Shown here: in pieces, positions 4,875-6,686 of the stretch
Layout: each line of letters starts with the position of its first letter
Position numbering within the stretch: the stretch's first letter is position 1
Source: JAABSX01 sp964480455
GTDB taxonomy: Bacteria; Bacteroidota; Bacteroidia; Cytophagales; Microscillaceae
Direction: 5' to 3'
DNA: 6,686 bases
Assembly: GCA_964480455.1 (NCBI GenBank)
Contig: CAYZQI010000216.1
Coordinates: 1 to 6,686 of the forward strand
Position numbers and translations under genes: made by a program
Notes under the pieces: model-generated
Seen by the model: only the letters and a program-made list of their open reading frames with translations
The model's database searches: none
What the model was told of the DNA's origin: nothing

Positions 4875-4951
4875 GTACAAGTCAAATTTTCCTTTTTAGC
4901 ACCTTTCCCTTTTCTCATGGGAGGGCATAAGGAAGTCAATTTGACTTGCAC
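4875..4951. repeat. family A palindromic repeat, copy 2 (uninterrupted)
   Basis: This 77-bp element has ends GTACAAGTCAAATT (4875-4888) and the complement of GTGCAAGTCAAATT (4951-4938), differing at one base. Its right 31 bases are identical to 360-390 of copy 1. The centre folds as CCCTTTT-CTCAT-GGGAGGG, a 7-bp stem with three T-G pairs, at the same place as the all-Watson-Crick stem of the healed copy 1. TTATG flanks it at 4866-4870 and 4956-4960, each four bases outside the ends, as a possible target duplication. It lies in the leader of the minus-strand gene at 4442-4849 and supplies a spurious GTG start and upstream codons. Confidence 0.8.
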
Positions 4952-4964
4952 TCCCTTATGTAAA

Positions 4965-4992
4965 ATGCTATACTTTATGCAAAGTACAGCAT
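4965..4992 (-). terminator. hairpin after comB, candidate terminator
   Basis: Read on the minus strand, ATGCTGTACTTT and AAAGTATAGCAT form a 12-bp stem with one G-U pair over a GCAT loop, then TTTA. It begins 29 bases past the comB stop codon, a normal distance for a terminator of the gcvT-comB unit, but the T-run is short. The same near-symmetric sequence could instead be an operator for the downstream STAS-like gene. Confidence 0.4.
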
Positions 4993-5010
4993 CTACTGAG
5001 ATATTTCCAA
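4980..5010 (-). promoter_or_regulatory. possible promoter for the STAS-like gene
   Basis: On the minus strand TTG (5010-5008) is followed after 21 bases by TACTTTG (4986-4980), one base shorter than the TAnnTTTG consensus. Spacing is right for a Bacteroidota promoter. Transcription from here would run through repeat A copy 2 before the start codon at 4849. The box lies within the hairpin listed at 4965-4992, so only one of the two readings may be correct. Confidence 0.25.
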
Positions 5011-5021
5011 CTTTACTTGAT

Positions 5022-5732
5022 TTATTTCAACACCAGTTTATCCCCATCTAGTACGGGAATGAGGTCATATTTATCAAGTGTAAGGCAAAAATCTATGTCC
5101 TCCATACGCCCTCTGCTAGTAAGCCTTTGGAAGTGCGAAGAATCTGTCAGAAAACGAGTAGGGTTATTTTTGCCTAGATGGTATGATGAGCGAGCCAAAC
5201 CACAAGCATCATTGTTGAACTTAAAATCATTGATGAGTTCATCAAGGATGTTGCCTGCAAAGATAGAATCTTCTAAATTCACACGTCCTTTCCAACCTGC
5301 GCATAGCAGAAGAGTATCTTGTCTTTTCTTTAAAAGGTATTTTACAATGGAAGTTTTATTTAAAAAAGCTCCAATTACAATTTCTTTTGCGCCCATACGC
5401 TTTGCCATATCTATTGCCTGCGTTCCATTAGAAGTGGTCATGGCAAGTGTTTTGCCTTTGATATCTGCGTCAAGATAAGCCAGAGGTGAGTTGCCAAAGT
5501 CAAAGCCCTCTACTTGGTCGCCATCACGCTCGGCGGCGGCAAGGTGTCCTTCTGATTGAAGCACCTTGCAGTCTTGTACTTCTGCTACGGGTATGACACT
5601 CGTAATGCCATTGGCAAAAGCCGTAACAATACAAGAAGTGGCTCTAAAAATATCTATCACTACCACAATTTTATCATTCACCTCATAAAAAGGCAGTAAT
5701 TCAGGGCTAAGGCATACTTCAATATTTTTCAT
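5022..5732 (-). CDS. comB: 2-phosphosulfolactate phosphatase family protein (ComB-like)
   Basis: At 236 aa this has the full length of the ComB family, Mg2+-dependent acid phosphatases that convert 2-phosphosulfolactate to sulfolactate. Recognisable blocks are VVVIDIFRATSCIVTAFANG (23-42), AERDGDQVEGFDFGNSP (67-83), KTLAMTTSNGTQA (94-106), LLCAGWKGRVNLEDSIFAG (142-160) and a C-terminal FCLTLDKYDLIPVLDGDKL (215-233). The DIFRAT, GNSP, TTSNGT and LED blocks are the family's conserved ones and all are intact. In methanogens the enzyme serves coenzyme M synthesis; bacteria carrying it without that pathway must use it in some other sulfonate route or on another phosphoester, which I cannot decide here. 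It starts 33 bp after the gcvT stop codon with no promoter visible between, so it is probably cotranscribed with gcvT. The link between the two genes may be only positional. Confidence 0.9.
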   Translation of the reverse strand: MKNIEVCLSPELLPFYEVNDKIVVVIDIFRATSCIVTAFANGITSVIPVAEVQDCKVLQSEGHLAAAERDGDQVEGFDFGNSPLAYLDADIKGKTLAMTTSNGTQAIDMAKRMGAKEIVIGAFLNKTSIVKYLLKKRQDTLLLCAGWKGRVNLEDSIFAGNILDELINDFKFNNDACGLARSSYHLGKNNPTRFLTDSSHFQRLTSRGRMEDIDFCLTLDKYDLIPVLDGDKLVLK

Positions 5733-5765
5733 AAGTGTTGTACTATGTTTGTTAAGAAATTTATT

Positions 5766-6686
5766 TTATACAAAGGGTAGCTTTACAACCTCTGCTTTGA
5801 GTTGCTTGTTACGAATTTCTACAAAAATTGTACTGCCGATACTACTTTGCTCAATCGGTACATACGCCAAGCCTATGCCTATATTGAGCGAAGGCGACAT
5901 AGTGCCTGAGGTTACCTCGCCAATTTTCTGCCCTTGGGTATCTGTAATGGCATAGTGTCCTCTTGGGATACCTTTGTCTATCATCTTAAAAGCAACTAAC
6001 TTTCTTTTCAGCCCTGCTTCTTTACGTGCTTTGAGTGCTTGAGAATTTACAAAATCTTTGGTAAATTTTGTTACCCAACCCAAGCCTGCTTCAAGGGGAC
6101 AAGTAGTATCGTCTATGTCATTGCCATACAAACAATAGCCTTTTTCTAGGCGGAGGGTATCTCTCGCACCTAATCCTACGGGGATAAGGTTTTCAGATTT
6201 ACCTGCTTCCAGAATTGCTTCCCACACTTTTTGTGCATTGGTATTGGGTAAGTATAGCTCAAATCCGCCAGACCCTGTATAGCCCGTGGCAGAAATGATT
6301 ACATTTTCTATGCCTGCTAGTGTTCCTTTTTGAAAGGTATAATAAGGCATTTCTTCAAGGGCTACTTCAGTCAAGCTTTGTAGTACTTGTGTTGCTTGCG
6401 GGCCCTGCACAGCAAAAAGTGAAGTATTTTCAGAGATGTCTTCAAGAGATGCCCCTATTTCGGCATTGTATTTTTGAATCCAGTTCCAGTCTTTTTCTAT
6501 GTTGGAGGCATTTACCACCAAAAGGTACTCTTCTTCATTGATTCTATACACCAATAAATCATCTACCACTCCACCTTGCTCATTGGGGAGGTAGGCATAC
6601 ATGGCTTTGCCGTCAAATAGCTTGGCAGCATCATTAGAAACTACTTTTTGGATAAGTGCCAGCGCATTTTTGCCACGCACCATAAA
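5766..6686 (-). CDS. gcvT: glycine cleavage system T-protein (aminomethyltransferase), 5' end cut by window
   Basis: The T-protein takes the aminomethyl group from lipoylated H-protein to tetrahydrofolate, releasing ammonia and forming methylene-THF. Visible are 306 codons; family members are about 365 aa, so roughly 55-60 N-terminal residues lie beyond the window. The Met at 6683-6681 is internal: a Phe codon precedes it, matching the family's GEF-x-V-x-G stretch. Counting from that Met, GGVVDDLLVYR (37-47) holds the folate-contacting Asp. AVQGPQA (91-97), TGYTGSGGFELYLPN (133-147), GLGARDTLRLEKG (170-182) and PLEAGLGWVTKF (196-207) are the central blocks. GEVTSGTMSPSL (255-266) and IGIGLAYVP (268-276) are the C-terminal barrel signatures. 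The C-terminus is complete. It leads the gcvT-comB pair on the minus strand. No gcvH or gcvP is in view. Confidence 0.96.
   Translation of the reverse strand, partial: FMVRGKNALALIQKVVSNDAAKLFDGKAMYAYLPNEQGGVVDDLLVYRINEEEYLLVVNASNIEKDWNWIQKYNAEIGASLEDISENTSLFAVQGPQATQVLQSLTEVALEEMPYYTFQKGTLAGIENVIISATGYTGSGGFELYLPNTNAQKVWEAILEAGKSENLIPVGLGARDTLRLEKGYCLYGNDIDDTTCPLEAGLGWVTKFTKDFVNSQALKARKEAGLKRKLVAFKMIDKGIPRGHYAITDTQGQKIGEVTSGTMSPSLNIGIGLAYVPIEQSSIGSTIFVEIRNKQLKAEVVKLPFV

Noticed and set aside
4852..4951. N-terminal extension of the STAS-like protein from a GTG at 4951
   Set aside because: The codons lie largely in repeat A copy 2, the start is GTG rather than ATG, and the peptide looks like translated repeat; the ATG at 4849 opens directly on the structured part.
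5017..5478. 153-codon plus-strand frame opposite comB
   Set aside because: It is antisense to an intact, well-recognised ComB family gene, and its product has no recognisable motif or sensible composition.
1..6686. CRISPR array, tRNA, rRNA, or riboswitch
   Set aside because: No regularly spaced direct repeats, no cloverleaf with a recognisable TTCGA-type arm, and no known riboswitch core were seen. In particular, the leader of gcvT, where a glycine riboswitch might be, lies outside the window.

Overview
The window looks like a chromosomal segment of an AT-rich member of the Bacteroidota, most likely a Cytophagales-type marine or environmental bacterium. The evidence is AT-rich leaders without clear Shine-Dalgarno sequences, a perfect TAnnTTTG promoter box ahead of the first gene, protein types and wording typical of that phylum, and long gene-free spacers filled with small palindromic repeats. 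No rRNA, tRNA, CRISPR array or full-length transposase is visible.

Layout. 1-506 is a gene-free spacer holding a palindromic repeat (family A, copy 1) that has itself been split by a 117-bp hairpin MITE with a 9-bp target duplication. 507-1865 (+) encodes an HlyD/AcrA-type periplasmic adaptor. 1866-2216 holds a second repeat type (family B, copy 1), a terminator hairpin and a 33-bp near-perfect palindrome just ahead of the next gene. 2217-2663 (+) is a small membrane-anchored, charged protein with a Tyr/Gly-rich C-terminal motif. 2758-3067 (+) is a SiaC/DUF1987-like gene broken by a one-base shift in an A6 run. 3164-3706 (+) is a small HD-type (p)ppGpp hydrolase of the Mesh1/SpoT-HD class. 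3798-4202 (+) is a small secreted protein. 4203-4441 holds family B copy 2 and a bidirectional terminator between convergent genes. 4442-4849 (-) is a small STAS-like protein whose leader contains family A copy 2. 5022-5732 (-) is comB-like (2-phosphosulfolactate phosphatase), and 5766-6686 (-) is gcvT (glycine cleavage T-protein), cut by the window edge.

How the genes relate. gcvT and comB lie 33 bp apart on the same strand and are probably cotranscribed. The plus-strand genes are mostly separate units with their own leaders and terminators. A SiaC-like regulator relic next to an alarmone hydrolase gives the middle of the window a signalling flavour, but no functional link is shown. The strongest non-routine signals are in the spacers: two repeat families with two copies each, one copy carrying a clean nested MITE insertion, plus the frameshifted SiaC-like gene. 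I see no convincing evidence of a new multi-gene system.
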